A stretch of 64,000 bases of DNA, from NCBI GenBank assembly GCA_002256345.1, contig NKIY01000002.1:186001-250000 (forward strand), in the 5' to 3' direction. Shown piece by piece: positions 17,853 to 25,736 of this stretch. The notes below the pieces were generated by a model, which was not told where the DNA came from, searched no databases, and worked only from the letters and a program-made list of their open reading frames with translations. The first letter of the stretch is position 1. Each line of letters opens with the position of its first letter. The stretch comes from Bradyrhizobiaceae bacterium PARB1. GTDB taxonomy: Bacteria; Pseudomonadota; Alphaproteobacteria; Rhizobiales; Xanthobacteraceae. Position numbers and translations under genes: made by a program.

Positions 17853-18101
17853 TCAGCCGTGGCTAATCTTCTTCACGCTATGATTGGTGACAAAGCCGTA
17901 GCCGCAGGTATCGCAGGTCCACAGATAGCTGACGACATTGTCCGCAAGGAAAGCCGAGGACTCCGCGGCGATCATGCTGTCGGCGCAGACCGGGCAGGTC
18001 GGGAGATCGGCGCCGCGCGGCGTCGTGCCCGGCGCATTCTGATGGGACGTCTTGTTCTGATGGGACGTCTTGGTCGTGCGGATTTCAGCGGATGCTGACA
18101 T
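17853..18101 (-). CDS. Small zinc-ribbon protein with a duplicated KTSHQN segment
   Basis: 82 residues from the ATG at 18101, which has GGAGGT at the correct distance upstream; a start six codons earlier would put this RBS inside the gene. The N-terminal third is polar and carries two copies of KTSHQN. The C-terminal part has two CxxC knuckles (CPVC and CDTC) 28 residues apart, the pattern of a treble-clef or rubredoxin-like zinc ribbon, ending GYGFVTNHSVKK. Such small ribbons usually bind a structural zinc and mediate protein or nucleic-acid contact; no specific role can be read. It is divergent from the DUF4415 gene across a 355-base region. Confidence 0.6.
   Translation of the reverse strand: MSASAEIRTTKTSHQNKTSHQNAPGTTPRGADLPTCPVCADSMIAAESSAFLADNVVSYLWTCDTCGYGFVTNHSVKKISHG
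18037..18072. repeat. Exact tandem duplication of an 18-bp unit
   Basis: TTCTGATGGGACGTCTTG occurs at 18037-18054 and again at 18055-18072 without a mismatch. It is in-frame within the zinc-ribbon gene and produces the doubled KTSHQN. The lack of divergence suggests a recent slippage event. Confidence 0.9.
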
Positions 18102-18456
18102 CGTGACCTCCTTCACCATCTGAGTTGACCCGTGACTAGGTTATCCTGATTTGCCGGACCAGAACCGATTTGTTTGACCTTGTCGCAACACAAATGCGTT
18201 GATCTGGTGATATTCCAATCGCGATTTTGCGACGCGGCGACGGTCGGTGTGATGCGTCGCGTGGTGTTGCGACGCAGTGCCACGGCTCCATGATGTAGCA
18301 TTCGAATCTGCACAGTCTGTTACCGAGCGGATCAGGCGGGGCGATATGTTCATTGCAGCAGCCGCGCGGCTGCTTCGACGGATCTTGCCGGCTGGTAATT
18401 GTGCGGAGCTTGCCCTAGCTCTTGAGGAGCATCACACCTGTAAGGATTGCCCCGTC
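18102..18456. promoter_or_regulatory. Divergent intergenic region with repeated TTGCGAC motifs
   Basis: This 355-base stretch separates two divergent small genes. It contains GTCGCAA (18182-18188, inverted), TTGCGACGC (18227-18235), GCGTCGC (18254-18260, inverted) and TTGCGACGC (18267-18275), so one core motif appears four times in about 95 bases in both orientations. That arrangement suits binding sites for a dimeric regulator. A frame open upstream of the DUF4415 start (from 18277) has no RBS and weak coding character. No -35/-10 pair could be assigned with confidence. Confidence 0.35.
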
Positions 18457-18687
18457 ATGGCCCAGTCACCACGCCGTCCCAAGGATGCCCGCAGCGAGGC
18501 TGAGGCCGCCTTCAAAAAGGCGACCGCGCCCGTGGTCGAGGCGCCAGCAAAAAAGGCAGCCGTTCCCGGTGTCCGCGAACTGGTTTCGCTGCGGATCGAT
18601 CAGGACGTTCTGGAACATTTTCAGGAAGGCGGCCCCGGCTGGCAGGACCGCATCAATGACGCACTGCGCAAGGCCGCGGGCAAATAG
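18457..18687 (+). CDS. DUF4415 / BrnA-type antitoxin-like protein, no toxin adjacent
   Basis: 76 residues from ATG 18457, with AAGGA at 18442-18446 upstream. The N-terminal half is basic and Ala/Lys-rich. The C-terminal half reads VSLRIDQDVLEHFQEGGPGW followed by QDRINDALRKAAGK, the DUF4415 signature (beta strand, then a helix with the GPGWQ.RIN motif) found in BrnA antitoxins, which form ribbon-helix-helix-like dimers. A BrnT toxin gene would be expected immediately upstream, but that region is non-coding. It may be a solitary DNA-binding regulator or an antitoxin orphaned by toxin loss. The repeated motif cluster upstream would fit autoregulation. Confidence 0.75.
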   Translation: MAQSPRRPKDARSEAEAAFKKATAPVVEAPAKKAAVPGVRELVSLRIDQDVLEHFQEGGPGWQDRINDALRKAAGK

Positions 18688-18713
18688 CACGCGGCCTTCG
18701 GTGCGAGCCCTCT

Positions 18714-20147
18714 TTAGCGATTGAGGAAGCCGCCGACGACGCCGCCGATGAAGCGGCCGGGCAGGGCGGGATCCACGGCCGGCGCCGGTGCCGCCTGGCG
18801 GCGGGCTGGCGGCGGCGCTTCATCATAAGCCTGCTGCTGCACCTGACGGCGCACCGGCTTGGGCGGCGGAGCCGCGGCCGGCTCCTCCGCCAGCGTCACG
18901 GGTTCGGCGAGCAGGGCAACATGCTGCACCTTGTTCAGATAGCCCGAGGTCGGGTAGCCGCGCGCTGCCTGCCACCGCGTGATCACGCCGCGGGTTCCTG
19001 CATCGAAGCTGCCGCTGGCCTTGGTGTCGAAACCGAGGGCGTTGAGACGGCGCTGCACGTCGCGGCGCTTGGCCTGGCTAAGACCGATCTTGTCCTCGGT
19101 CAGCTGGCTGGCCTGTTCGGTGAAGACAGCCTTGTCGACGCCCGGCATTGCGTTGCGTGGCGCGGTCGCAGCTTCCTGCAGCGCAGCGATGCGGGCAAGG
19201 GCGAGCGGCTTGAACTGGCCGCTCGGATACATGGTGATATAGGCGTTGAGTTCCTCGGGGCGGTTGGAGTCCTTGATCGAACGCCAGAATTCCAGCTCGA
19301 CATCGGAACCGGCGGTGGCTGCCGCCGGCATGGTTGCCGTCGGGCTGGCCGCCGCGACCTGCACCTGGGCCTGGACATCGGGATTGAGATAGACGGCGCC
19401 GATCAGATTGGTGTGCCCCCAGGGTAGCTGGCCCTTGTTGGTTTCGTCCTGCACCTGAGCGCGGACCTTGGTCATGGCCTGCTGGATCTCGGCGCCGGGG
19501 GTGGTGATGTTGTTCAGCAGCGCACGCGTGAACGGGCTGTTGCCGCCGCTCTTGCCGTCGAGCGCGGTCTGGCCCGGGCTGGTGGCGAAGGCGATCAGCG
19601 TGCCTTCGCCGGACTTCATCTCGGCGAGGCCGGACGATACCGCGACGCTGCGTGTGGCTGAGCCGCTGGAGCGGATCTTGGCGGCGAACGGATTGTCGCG
19701 GCAGGCGTCGAGGAACACGAGCTTGACCTTGGCGTCGCCCATGGTCTGCTCAAGCGTCGTCTCGACATTGATGGCTGCGCCGAGCTTGACGTCCATCTCC
19801 GACTTCAGATTGGCATCGATGGGCAGAAGATAGTTGATGTTGTTCACCGAGATGCCATGACCGGCATAGAAGAACAGCGCGACATCCGCGCCCTGCGCCT
19901 TGCGGCCGAATTCGAGCAGACGCTCGGTCATGCCGTCGCGCGTGAGATTGGATCCCTCGATCACTTCGAAGCCGACATTGCGCAATGTGCTCGCCATCGC
20001 CTTGGCGTCGATGGGCGGGTTCGGCAGCGGATCGACATTCTTGTAGGCGCCGTTGCCGACGACGAATGCAACGCGCTTATCGGCAAACGCCGCGTCGGCA
20101 CTAAATACGACGGACAGCGCAGACAAAGCGAACATGAGCTGGCGCAC
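18714..20147 (-). CDS. Secreted caspase-like (peptidase C14) protein with peptidoglycan-binding-like domain
   Basis: 477 residues from a GTG at 20147, chosen because GGGAGAG lies seven bases upstream and the signal peptide begins directly after it (LMFALSALSVVFSADAAFA). The caspase-like domain (about residues 25-260) starts KRVAFVVGNGAYKN and carries the catalytic histidine in YAGHG (H97) and the cysteine in LDACRDNPF (C149). A second domain near residues 330-420 (LGLSQAKRRDVQRRLNALGF in spirit: QRRLNALGFDTKASGSFDAG) resembles a PG_binding_1 fold. The tail is Pro/Gln-rich and ends in a Gly-rich segment. Metacaspase-related proteases of this class cleave after basic residues; a periplasmic role near peptidoglycan is inferred from the domains. 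It is convergent with the DUF4415 gene. Confidence 0.8.
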   Translation of the reverse strand: MRQLMFALSALSVVFSADAAFADKRVAFVVGNGAYKNVDPLPNPPIDAKAMASTLRNVGFEVIEGSNLTRDGMTERLLEFGRKAQGADVALFFYAGHGISVNNINYLLPIDANLKSEMDVKLGAAINVETTLEQTMGDAKVKLVFLDACRDNPFAAKIRSSGSATRSVAVSSGLAEMKSGEGTLIAFATSPGQTALDGKSGGNSPFTRALLNNITTPGAEIQQAMTKVRAQVQDETNKGQLPWGHTNLIGAVYLNPDVQAQVQVAAASPTATMPAAATAGSDVELEFWRSIKDSNRPEELNAYITMYPSGQFKPLALARIAALQEAATAPRNAMPGVDKAVFTEQASQLTEDKIGLSQAKRRDVQRRLNALGFDTKASGSFDAGTRGVITRWQAARGYPTSGYLNKVQHVALLAEPVTLAEEPAAAPPPKPVRRQVQQQAYDEAPPPARRQAAPAPAVDPALPGRFIGGVVGGFLNR

Positions 20148-20266
20148 GGTGAATCTCTCCCATCGAATCCGGTCGGGTGACCGATTGGCGACGGGCAAAA
20201 TAGCAACTACATGCAACCGCTAAAATGTCGGTACGCGCATTGTGCGAATAAAATCGGAAATGGAAC

Positions 20267-21148
20267 TCAGGTGTTTGCGCGCGCGGCCACCGGTGCGGGA
20301 CTTCGCAGGTTCAGCGTATTGCCGGCGAGGATCAGTGCGGCGCCGAGCAGCGTGAACATGTCGAGCTGTTCAGAGTATAGTAACCATCCGATGGTCGCGC
20401 TGAGCGGCACGCGCAGGAAATCCATCGGCACAACCACCGTCGCATCGGCATAGAGCATCGCGCGCGCCATGCAGAAGTGCGAGAAGGTGCCGCAGAAGCC
20501 GACCACGACCAGCCAGAACCACACATAGGCCGACGGCCACTGCCAGACCGATATCGCCGGGATGAGGCCTGCCGCTGTCTGCACCACGATCATCCAGAAG
20601 ATGATCTTGAGCGCGCTATCCGTGCGCGTCAGCGATTTGATCAAAGTCACGGAGATGCCGAAGCCGAAGGCCGAGGCGAGCGAGATCAGCTGGCCGGTAT
20701 TGAGTTCACCGGTTGCGGGCCGCACGATAACGATAACGCCGATCAGGCCGAGCACGATGGCAACGACCTTCCACCGCGTGATGCGTTCGCCGAGAAAGAT
20801 CGCGGCCATGATAGCGATCCAGATCGGCATGGTGAATTCGATGGACACAAGCTGGCTGAGCGGGATCAGTGTCAGCGCGTAGAACCAGCCGAGCTGTGCC
20901 GCGTAGTGGACGAGGTTGCGCGAAACATGTGCCATCGGGCGGGTGGTCCGCATCGTACCGAACCCGCCATTCATCAGGATGATCGGAATCAGGAAGACGA
21001 AACCGAACAGCGAGCGGATTTCCATGACCTGAAAGACGGTGAGGTCGCGCAGCGTCTCGCGTCCGCCGATCGCGACGAACAGCATCAGTAGCAGCCAGCC
21101 GGACATCCACAGCGCGGCACGAAGTTTCGAGGGAGGGTACGAAGTCAT
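20267..21148 (-). CDS. EamA / DMT-superfamily transporter
   Basis: 293 residues with about ten hydrophobic helices, the usual size and topology of a drug/metabolite transporter made of two five-helix EamA halves. The first half contains EIRSLFGFVFLIPIIL and AAIFLGERITRWKVVAIVLG; the second contains ASAFGFGISVTLIKSLTRTD and SATIGWLLYSEQLDMFTLLG, each ending in the conserved ...GE/SEQ...G pattern before the last helix. These proteins export small metabolites or take up nucleotide sugars; no substrate can be inferred. Starts at an ATG at 21148. It appears to be transcribed on its own, 119 bases upstream of the caspase-like gene on the same strand. Confidence 0.82.
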   Translation of the reverse strand: MTSYPPSKLRAALWMSGWLLLMLFVAIGGRETLRDLTVFQVMEIRSLFGFVFLIPIILMNGGFGTMRTTRPMAHVSRNLVHYAAQLGWFYALTLIPLSQLVSIEFTMPIWIAIMAAIFLGERITRWKVVAIVLGLIGVIVIVRPATGELNTGQLISLASAFGFGISVTLIKSLTRTDSALKIIFWMIVVQTAAGLIPAISVWQWPSAYVWFWLVVVGFCGTFSHFCMARAMLYADATVVVPMDFLRVPLSATIGWLLYSEQLDMFTLLGAALILAGNTLNLRSPAPVAARANT

Positions 21149-21274
21149 CGAGGTGGACGTTTCCTGCTCGGCCTGCCGTTATGATCGGCGGTTGCCTAGA
21201 ATGCAGGCTGTATCGTCGAGACAGCGTAGCTTTGCAATGCACGGGAACGGTGCAACAGCAATGCGCGCAAAACA

Positions 21275-21304
21275 AACCCCGGCCGCGCAAGCGCGGCCGG
21301 GGTT
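21275..21304 (-). terminator. Strong intrinsic terminator for the small secreted-protein genes
   Basis: AACCCCGGCCGCGC (21275-21288) pairs perfectly with GCGCGGCCGGGGTT (21291-21304). Read on the minus strand the hairpin is followed by a T-rich TTGTTTTG, so it should end transcription of the gene finishing at 21327. Confidence 0.8.
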
Positions 21305-21326
21305 CTGAATTTTGCAGTAAGGCGTC

Positions 21327-21824
21327 TTAGCTGCGGTTCAGTGTGATGTTCACGCCTTTGAACTGACCGTCGGACGAGATCGAGACGGCCTGTTTGTTAC
21401 CGGTGGTCGTCAAGGTCAGCTTGGCGTCGAAGCCCGGTGCCGAGACATTGACATTGAACTTGCCGGCGCTGGAGCTGCCGTTCAGTTCGCCGCTGACATT
21501 GCGGGTGGTCTCGGACCACTGACCGGTGAGCTGGTTGCCCCTGGCTTGCACATTGCTCTTCAGCTCGAACTTGTAGCTGTCGCTGGCACACAGCAGAGAC
21601 TGGTTCAGACCATTGCCGTCGTTCGAGACAGCATAGGTTGCCTTGCAGCGGATACGCTCCTTGGAGCCGTCGTCGAGCGAAATGTTGCCCTGACCGGACC
21701 ACACGCCCGCCATTCCCGCAAAAGGAGCGGACTGGGCGAAAGCCGCGATCGACGGCACCGCGAGGGCGGCGGCGACAGTAACGGTCCGGGCGAGCGCGCG
21801 CGGAGAGATCGAGACGACTTTCAT
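21327..21824 (-). CDS. Small secreted protein of unknown function
   Basis: 165 residues from the ATG at 21824. The longer upstream frame overlaps the neighbouring gene and lacks coding character. A signal peptide covers about residues 1-31 (RTVTVAAALAVPSIAAFAQS). The mature part begins FAGMAGVWSGQGNISLDDGS and has two cysteines (RIRCKATY and LLCASDS) placed to form one disulphide. Alternating strand-like segments (YKFELKSNVQARGNQLTGQW, GKFNVNVSAPGFDAKLTLTT) suggest a lipocalin-like or small beta-barrel fold, a common shape for periplasmic proteins of this group. It lies 22 bases downstream of another small secreted-protein gene, probably in the same transcript, and ends at a strong terminator. 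Confidence 0.7.
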   Translation of the reverse strand: MKVVSISPRALARTVTVAAALAVPSIAAFAQSAPFAGMAGVWSGQGNISLDDGSKERIRCKATYAVSNDGNGLNQSLLCASDSYKFELKSNVQARGNQLTGQWSETTRNVSGELNGSSSAGKFNVNVSAPGFDAKLTLTTTGNKQAVSISSDGQFKGVNITLNRS

Positions 21825-21846
21825 TGGGGTATTTCCTGGCTGCGGG

Positions 21847-22206
21847 TTATTGACGAGAAGCTTCCCAGCGCCCGCTGCAGGGGACGCCGTTGGAGGCGCC
21901 ATTCCATTTGCCGGAGCCGGCATTACCGGTGAGCTGGCCGTTTGCGAAAGCAGGGCCAATCGCGACGCGAACGACGCCCGAGGTTGCAATCTTGCCTGAG
22001 ACTTCAGCACCAGGGGCGGATACCCGGCCATCGGTCACCGTCAGCGGATAGCTGGCCGTGCGGTCGCAGCTGCCAGATTGCGTGAAGATGGTGACGTTCC
22101 AAAGACCATCATAGGGATGTTGCGCGGAAGCCGGCGCGGTGGCGGCAAGCGTGGCACCGGCCAGCAGTGAGGCGGACAGGAACACGCGCATGCGGTCAAA
22201 ACGCAT
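21847..22206 (-). CDS. Small secreted cysteine-containing protein of unknown function
   Basis: 119 residues from the ATG at 22206, chosen for AAGGA eight or so bases upstream and the signal peptide that follows at once (RVFLSASLLAGATLAATAPASAQ). The mature domain begins HPYDGLWNVTIFTQSGSCDR and has two cysteines. The opening Y-D-G-x-W segment is the start of many small periplasmic beta-domain proteins in rhizobia. It precedes the 21824-21327 gene on the same strand by 22 bases, so the two probably form an operon. Both proteins start with a similar aromatic-G-W motif, but similarity beyond that is too weak to call them paralogues. Confidence 0.68.
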   Translation of the reverse strand: MRFDRMRVFLSASLLAGATLAATAPASAQHPYDGLWNVTIFTQSGSCDRTASYPLTVTDGRVSAPGAEVSGKIATSGVVRVAIGPAFANGQLTGNAGSGKWNGASNGVPCSGRWEASRQ

Positions 22207-22368
22207 TGAATCAAATCCTTGAGATGTTGTGATGGCCCGCCTTATTGGAGCATAATGTGTCCAAAGTTTGTGCGGTGCGCAATAATGCCATAACACCTAT
22301 GCTGTTGCAACGCACTGCCCCGGAGATTGTTCCCGTATATCGGTAACATTTTCATCCGGGGTGGGAGA

Positions 22369-22956
22369 TCAGTGCAGCTTGGGCGCCTTGGTGGCGAACT
22401 GCTCGTCCTGGAAGGTGGCAGGCAAGCGATTGTTCGCAATGGCATAATCGACGACTTCGCCAAGCAGCTTGTACCCGAGCGGGGCGAGGGCGCGTTCCCA
22501 GAGCTCGCGGGCGGTTTCGCCCTTTTTCACGAAGCAGAATTCCTGGGCTGCGATGGCGCCGCCATCCATAACGTCGGCGAGGTGGTAGACCGTGCCGCCG
22601 GCAATCGGGTCGCCTTCCTTGATCGTCCATTCCACTGCCGCGATTCCCCGGTGACGGGGCAGCAGCGAGGGGTGATAGCCGATGCCTCCGAGCTTGGCCT
22701 TGTCCAGGGCGTCCTGGCCGATACGGGCATGACTGTGGGCGGTGATGATCAGGTCGGTGCCGTCGGCGATCTCCGAGGCCACGACGAATTTCGGATTCGC
22801 CTGCACGGTGACGGGAATGTCTGCGGCCCTGGCTGCGGCAGCCAGACGATCCTCGGCATCGGCGACGACGACGCTGACGATTTCGACCTTGTGGCTCTTG
22901 AGCATGTCAAGCGTGGTGACGCCAAAGTGGCGGGAGCCGACGAGCGTGATGCGCAT
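22369..22956 (-). CDS. Formyltransferase-family protein (formyl-THF hydrolase-like domain)
   Basis: 195 residues from the ATG at 22956. The protein is a single N-terminal formyltransferase domain: MRITLVGSRHFGVTTLDML opens a Rossmann-like fold; YHPSLLPRHRG and DVMDGGAIAAQ carry the conserved histidine and aspartate of the formyl-tetrahydrofolate-binding site. The sequence around YHPSLLPRHRG and the following W-T-I-x-x-G-D-x-x-G-G resemble the hydrolase domain of 10-formyl-THF dehydrogenase more than PurN or Fmt. The asparagine found two residues before the histidine in PurN and Fmt is glycine here. No C-terminal OB-fold (Fmt) or dehydrogenase domain is attached. A sugar-nucleotide or folate formyl role is possible. 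No strong RBS is visible. Confidence 0.72.
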   Translation of the reverse strand: MRITLVGSRHFGVTTLDMLKSHKVEIVSVVVADAEDRLAAAARAADIPVTVQANPKFVVASEIADGTDLIITAHSHARIGQDALDKAKLGGIGYHPSLLPRHRGIAAVEWTIKEGDPIAGGTVYHLADVMDGGAIAAQEFCFVKKGETARELWERALAPLGYKLLGEVVDYAIANNRLPATFQDEQFATKAPKLH

Positions 22957-23317
22957 GGATAAAGTCCGGTGATCTAGAGGCAGGATGTCTGCCACGGTCT
23001 TGGCAGGGTTTCCGCCATCAACGCAAGATCAATATCTGGCCATCCAAAGCGGAGCGCCGAACGCGGCATTCGCCGTGGCGGGAGAACGAGGCGCGACTCA
23101 AGTCCAGACTGGAGGGAGCGTTCTTTGATCTGCGCTCGTTAAGTGTCCGTTCCAGGACCATGCGGTTGCCCGAATGTTCTGGCAGAATTCACATGGATGA
23201 ACGCTCGGCGGCCAGACGCGGAGTTATTCCCGTTCCTCAATCTATTCTAATTCAGCTGCGTTGCCTGTGCTTTCCCGATTACCTAGTCAGGCCCCAATCA
23301 AGTGACTTGGGGCGTTC
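22957..23317. promoter_or_regulatory. Intergenic region upstream of the TonB receptor, with a start-proximal hairpin
   Basis: 361 bases between divergent genes. GCCCCAA (23291-23297) pairs with TTGGGGC (23307-23313), so the only purine-rich candidate ribosome-binding segment (GGGG, five bases before ATG 23318) sits inside a hairpin. This could reduce translation of the receptor until the helix opens. A lone ATTCTAATTC at 23244-23253 resembles one half of an iron-responsive ICE box but has no matching partner. No other gene is visible. Confidence 0.4.
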
Positions 23318-25630
23318 ATGACCATCTATCAAAACTACAAGAATCGTTTGTTCGTCGGTGCCGCGACAAGCGTATTTGCGCTGTGCCTGAGCGGAGCGGG
23401 GGCTTCGCAGGTGAATGCGCAGAGCGCGCAGCCGAATGTGCTGCCACCCGTGTCGGTCGATGCGCCTCAGCAGCGCGTCCGTCCATCGCGCACCGTGCGT
23501 ACGCGCTCCGCGTCTCAACGCGCGACGCGTGTCGCGCCACGACAGGTGAACGAGCAGCCTGCACCGACCGCGCCGGTCTCGACGGTTGGATCGACCCGCA
23601 CGATTGGGGTTCCGGCACCGGCCTATGCCGGCGGCCAGATTGCAACCGGCGGCACGCTTGGCCTGCTCGGCAGCCAGAGCACGATGAACACGCCGTTCAG
23701 CACGGTCAATTACACGGCGAAGCTTCTGGAAGATCAGCAGGCGAGAACGATCGCGGATACGTTGATCAACGATGCGTCGATCCGGACAACGACCCAAGCC
23801 AACGGCTTCAGCGACGAATATACCATTCGCGGCTATACTGTGAGTTCCTCTGATGTCGGTCTCAATGGTCTGTACGGATTGGTGTCGTCCAATCGCGTCC
23901 CAGCGGAGATCGTCGAGCGTCTGGAAGTCCTCAAGGGGCCGGGTGCTCTCATCAATGGTATCGCACCAAGCGGCAGCGTCGGCGGCAGCATCAACATTAC
24001 GACGAAGCGCGCAGGCGAAGTGCCGTTTGCTCGGCTGACGCCGTTCTTTCAGAGTGCGGGCAACTACGGTGTGCATCTGGAAACCAGCCAGCGTTACGGA
24101 GCAAACAAGGAGTGGGGCGTCCGCTTCAATGGCGTCGGCCGCAACGGCGAGGCATCGATTGATGGCGGTAACTGGCGCACCGGCCTTGGCGCGCTGGGGC
24201 TGGACTATCGCGGCGAGCGCCTGCGCTGGACCTTGGATGCGATCTCGCAGAACGATGACACCAAGAATTTCCGCCCGCAGATCAACATTAACACCGGCGT
24301 GCTCGCCATTCCGGCGCCCCCGGATGCGCGCAGCACCTGGTTCCCAGGCACCCAGCTCAAACAGCGCGACAATACGATCACATCCGCACTCGAATACGAT
24401 CTCACGGATTCGCTGACCGCCTACGCAGGCATCGGTTATCGCGACGGCTTGAACGAGCAGACCTTTCCGGATTCACGCGTCAGTGGCTTCCCGAGTGGTG
24501 CGCTCGCAAACGGCAATTTTCAGGCGACGAACGCCTACTATGATTCCTACACCAAAACCGCCAGCGGCAATGTTGGTCTTCGCTCGAAGTTCGAGACCGG
24601 TTTCATCGGTCATTCGGTGAACATCGCATATTCCGCCTACAACCAGGAAAGCGGAAGCGCTTATCTCGCAAATCCGGTCGCTCTATCTGTACCGTCGAAT
24701 ATCTACAACCCGGCCGCTCTGCCGACCGTGGTTGGCACCCGCCAATCGCCGACCAAGAGCTCGGAAGTGACATTCCAGAGTGTCGCAATCGCGGACACGA
24801 TGTCGTTCCTGAACGATCGGGTTCTTTTCACCATTGGTGCCCGTCATCAGATGGTGAAGCAGGACAGTTTCGTCGCGAGCGGCGCGATATCGGGCACATA
24901 CGACGCAGCTTCAACATCGCCACTCGCGGCGCTCGTTGTTAAGCCGTTGCAGAATGTGTCGCTTTACGCGAATTACGCCGAAGGCCTGAGCCAAGGCATG
25001 GTCGTGCCTGCACCATTCGCAAATCAGGGAGACGTACTTGCTCCCTATAAATCGAAGCAGCAGGAAGCCGGCGTCAAAGTGGACTGGGGTACGATTACGA
25101 CCGGCTTGGCGTTCTTCCAGATTACCCGTCCGAGCGTCGTCACCACGGCGAGCAATTTTCGCTTGTATGACGGCGAGCAGCGTAACCGTGGCGTAGAACT
25201 GTCGGCCTATGGCCTCATCGCGCCTGGACTGCGCGGCATGGCAAGCGTGATGTATCTTCGTCCCGAGTTGACAAATCCGGCAGCAGCATCGCAGCGCGGC
25301 AATGATGCGTCTGGTATTCCGCGTACGACCGTTTCGGCAAGCCTCGATTACGATCTGCCATGGATGCAAGGCGCGGCTGTCACTGGGCGCGTGATCTATT
25401 CGGGCGAATCCTATCTCACCAACGACAACTTGCCCTATCAGCGCTTCTCTGACTGGACGCGCCTCGACCTCGGTGCGCGCTACACGACCACCGCGCTCAC
25501 CGGTAAGCCGGTTACGTTCCGCGCAAACATCGAAAATGTGACTGGAGAGAATTACTGGATCACCAGCGGTGGCTTCCAGACTGTTGGTTCGCCACGCACC
25601 TATATCGTCTCAGCTGCATTCGACTTCTGA
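23318..25630 (+). CDS. TonB-dependent siderophore-type outer-membrane receptor
   Basis: 770 residues with a signal peptide (LFVGAATSVFALCLSGAGAS, cleavage near VNAQ). A TonB-box-like VLPPVSVDAP is followed by a low-complexity linker and then the plug (about 130-260: LLEDQQARTIADTLINDASI, EYTIRGYTV, IVERLEVLKGPGALINGIAP, GGSINITTKRA). The remainder is the beta-barrel, ending in YIVSAAFDF with the C-terminal aromatic expected for BAM insertion. There is no N-terminal STN domain, so it is not a transducer for FecI/FecR signalling. Together with the DUF4198, DUF3649, PepSY and DUF3325 genes that follow, it makes a typical iron-uptake cluster; the ligand is probably a ferric siderophore. Confidence 0.92.
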   Translation: MTIYQNYKNRLFVGAATSVFALCLSGAGASQVNAQSAQPNVLPPVSVDAPQQRVRPSRTVRTRSASQRATRVAPRQVNEQPAPTAPVSTVGSTRTIGVPAPAYAGGQIATGGTLGLLGSQSTMNTPFSTVNYTAKLLEDQQARTIADTLINDASIRTTTQANGFSDEYTIRGYTVSSSDVGLNGLYGLVSSNRVPAEIVERLEVLKGPGALINGIAPSGSVGGSINITTKRAGEVPFARLTPFFQSAGNYGVHLETSQRYGANKEWGVRFNGVGRNGEASIDGGNWRTGLGALGLDYRGERLRWTLDAISQNDDTKNFRPQININTGVLAIPAPPDARSTWFPGTQLKQRDNTITSALEYDLTDSLTAYAGIGYRDGLNEQTFPDSRVSGFPSGALANGNFQATNAYYDSYTKTASGNVGLRSKFETGFIGHSVNIAYSAYNQESGSAYLANPVALSVPSNIYNPAALPTVVGTRQSPTKSSEVTFQSVAIADTMSFLNDRVLFTIGARHQMVKQDSFVASGAISGTYDAASTSPLAALVVKPLQNVSLYANYAEGLSQGMVVPAPFANQGDVLAPYKSKQQEAGVKVDWGTITTGLAFFQITRPSVVTTASNFRLYDGEQRNRGVELSAYGLIAPGLRGMASVMYLRPELTNPAAASQRGNDASGIPRTTVSASLDYDLPWMQGAAVTGRVIYSGESYLTNDNLPYQRFSDWTRLDLGARYTTTALTGKPVTFRANIENVTGENYWITSGGFQTVGSPRTYIVSAAFDF

Positions 25631-25658
25631 TCGTATTCAAGAGGCGAAAGACAAAATG

Positions 25659-25706
25659 ATCCGGCGCACGTGATATCGATACGTCGATGTCGCTCGCGCC
25701 GGATTT
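25659..25706 (+). terminator. Long hairpin after the TonB receptor, possible attenuator
   Basis: ATCCGGCGC (25659-25667) pairs with GCGCCGGAT (25696-25704), with TT after the second arm and a 28-base loop that is itself rich in ATATCGAT-like symmetry. It lies between the receptor stop and the DUF4198 start, so it may lower expression of the downstream genes relative to the receptor. The T tract is short, so termination would be partial. Confidence 0.4.
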
Positions 25707-25736
25707 CGGATTAACAAGGCCCAATCGAGGTTCGTC

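Noticed and set aside
18277-18456. N-terminal extension of the DUF4415 gene
   Set aside because: The domain and RBS support ATG 18457; the extension crosses the motif-rich regulatory gap and has no conserved features.
23244-23253. Possible iron-responsive ICE/Irr box (ATTCTAATTC)
   Set aside because: Only one half resembles the consensus and no symmetric partner is present, so regulation by Irr cannot be claimed.
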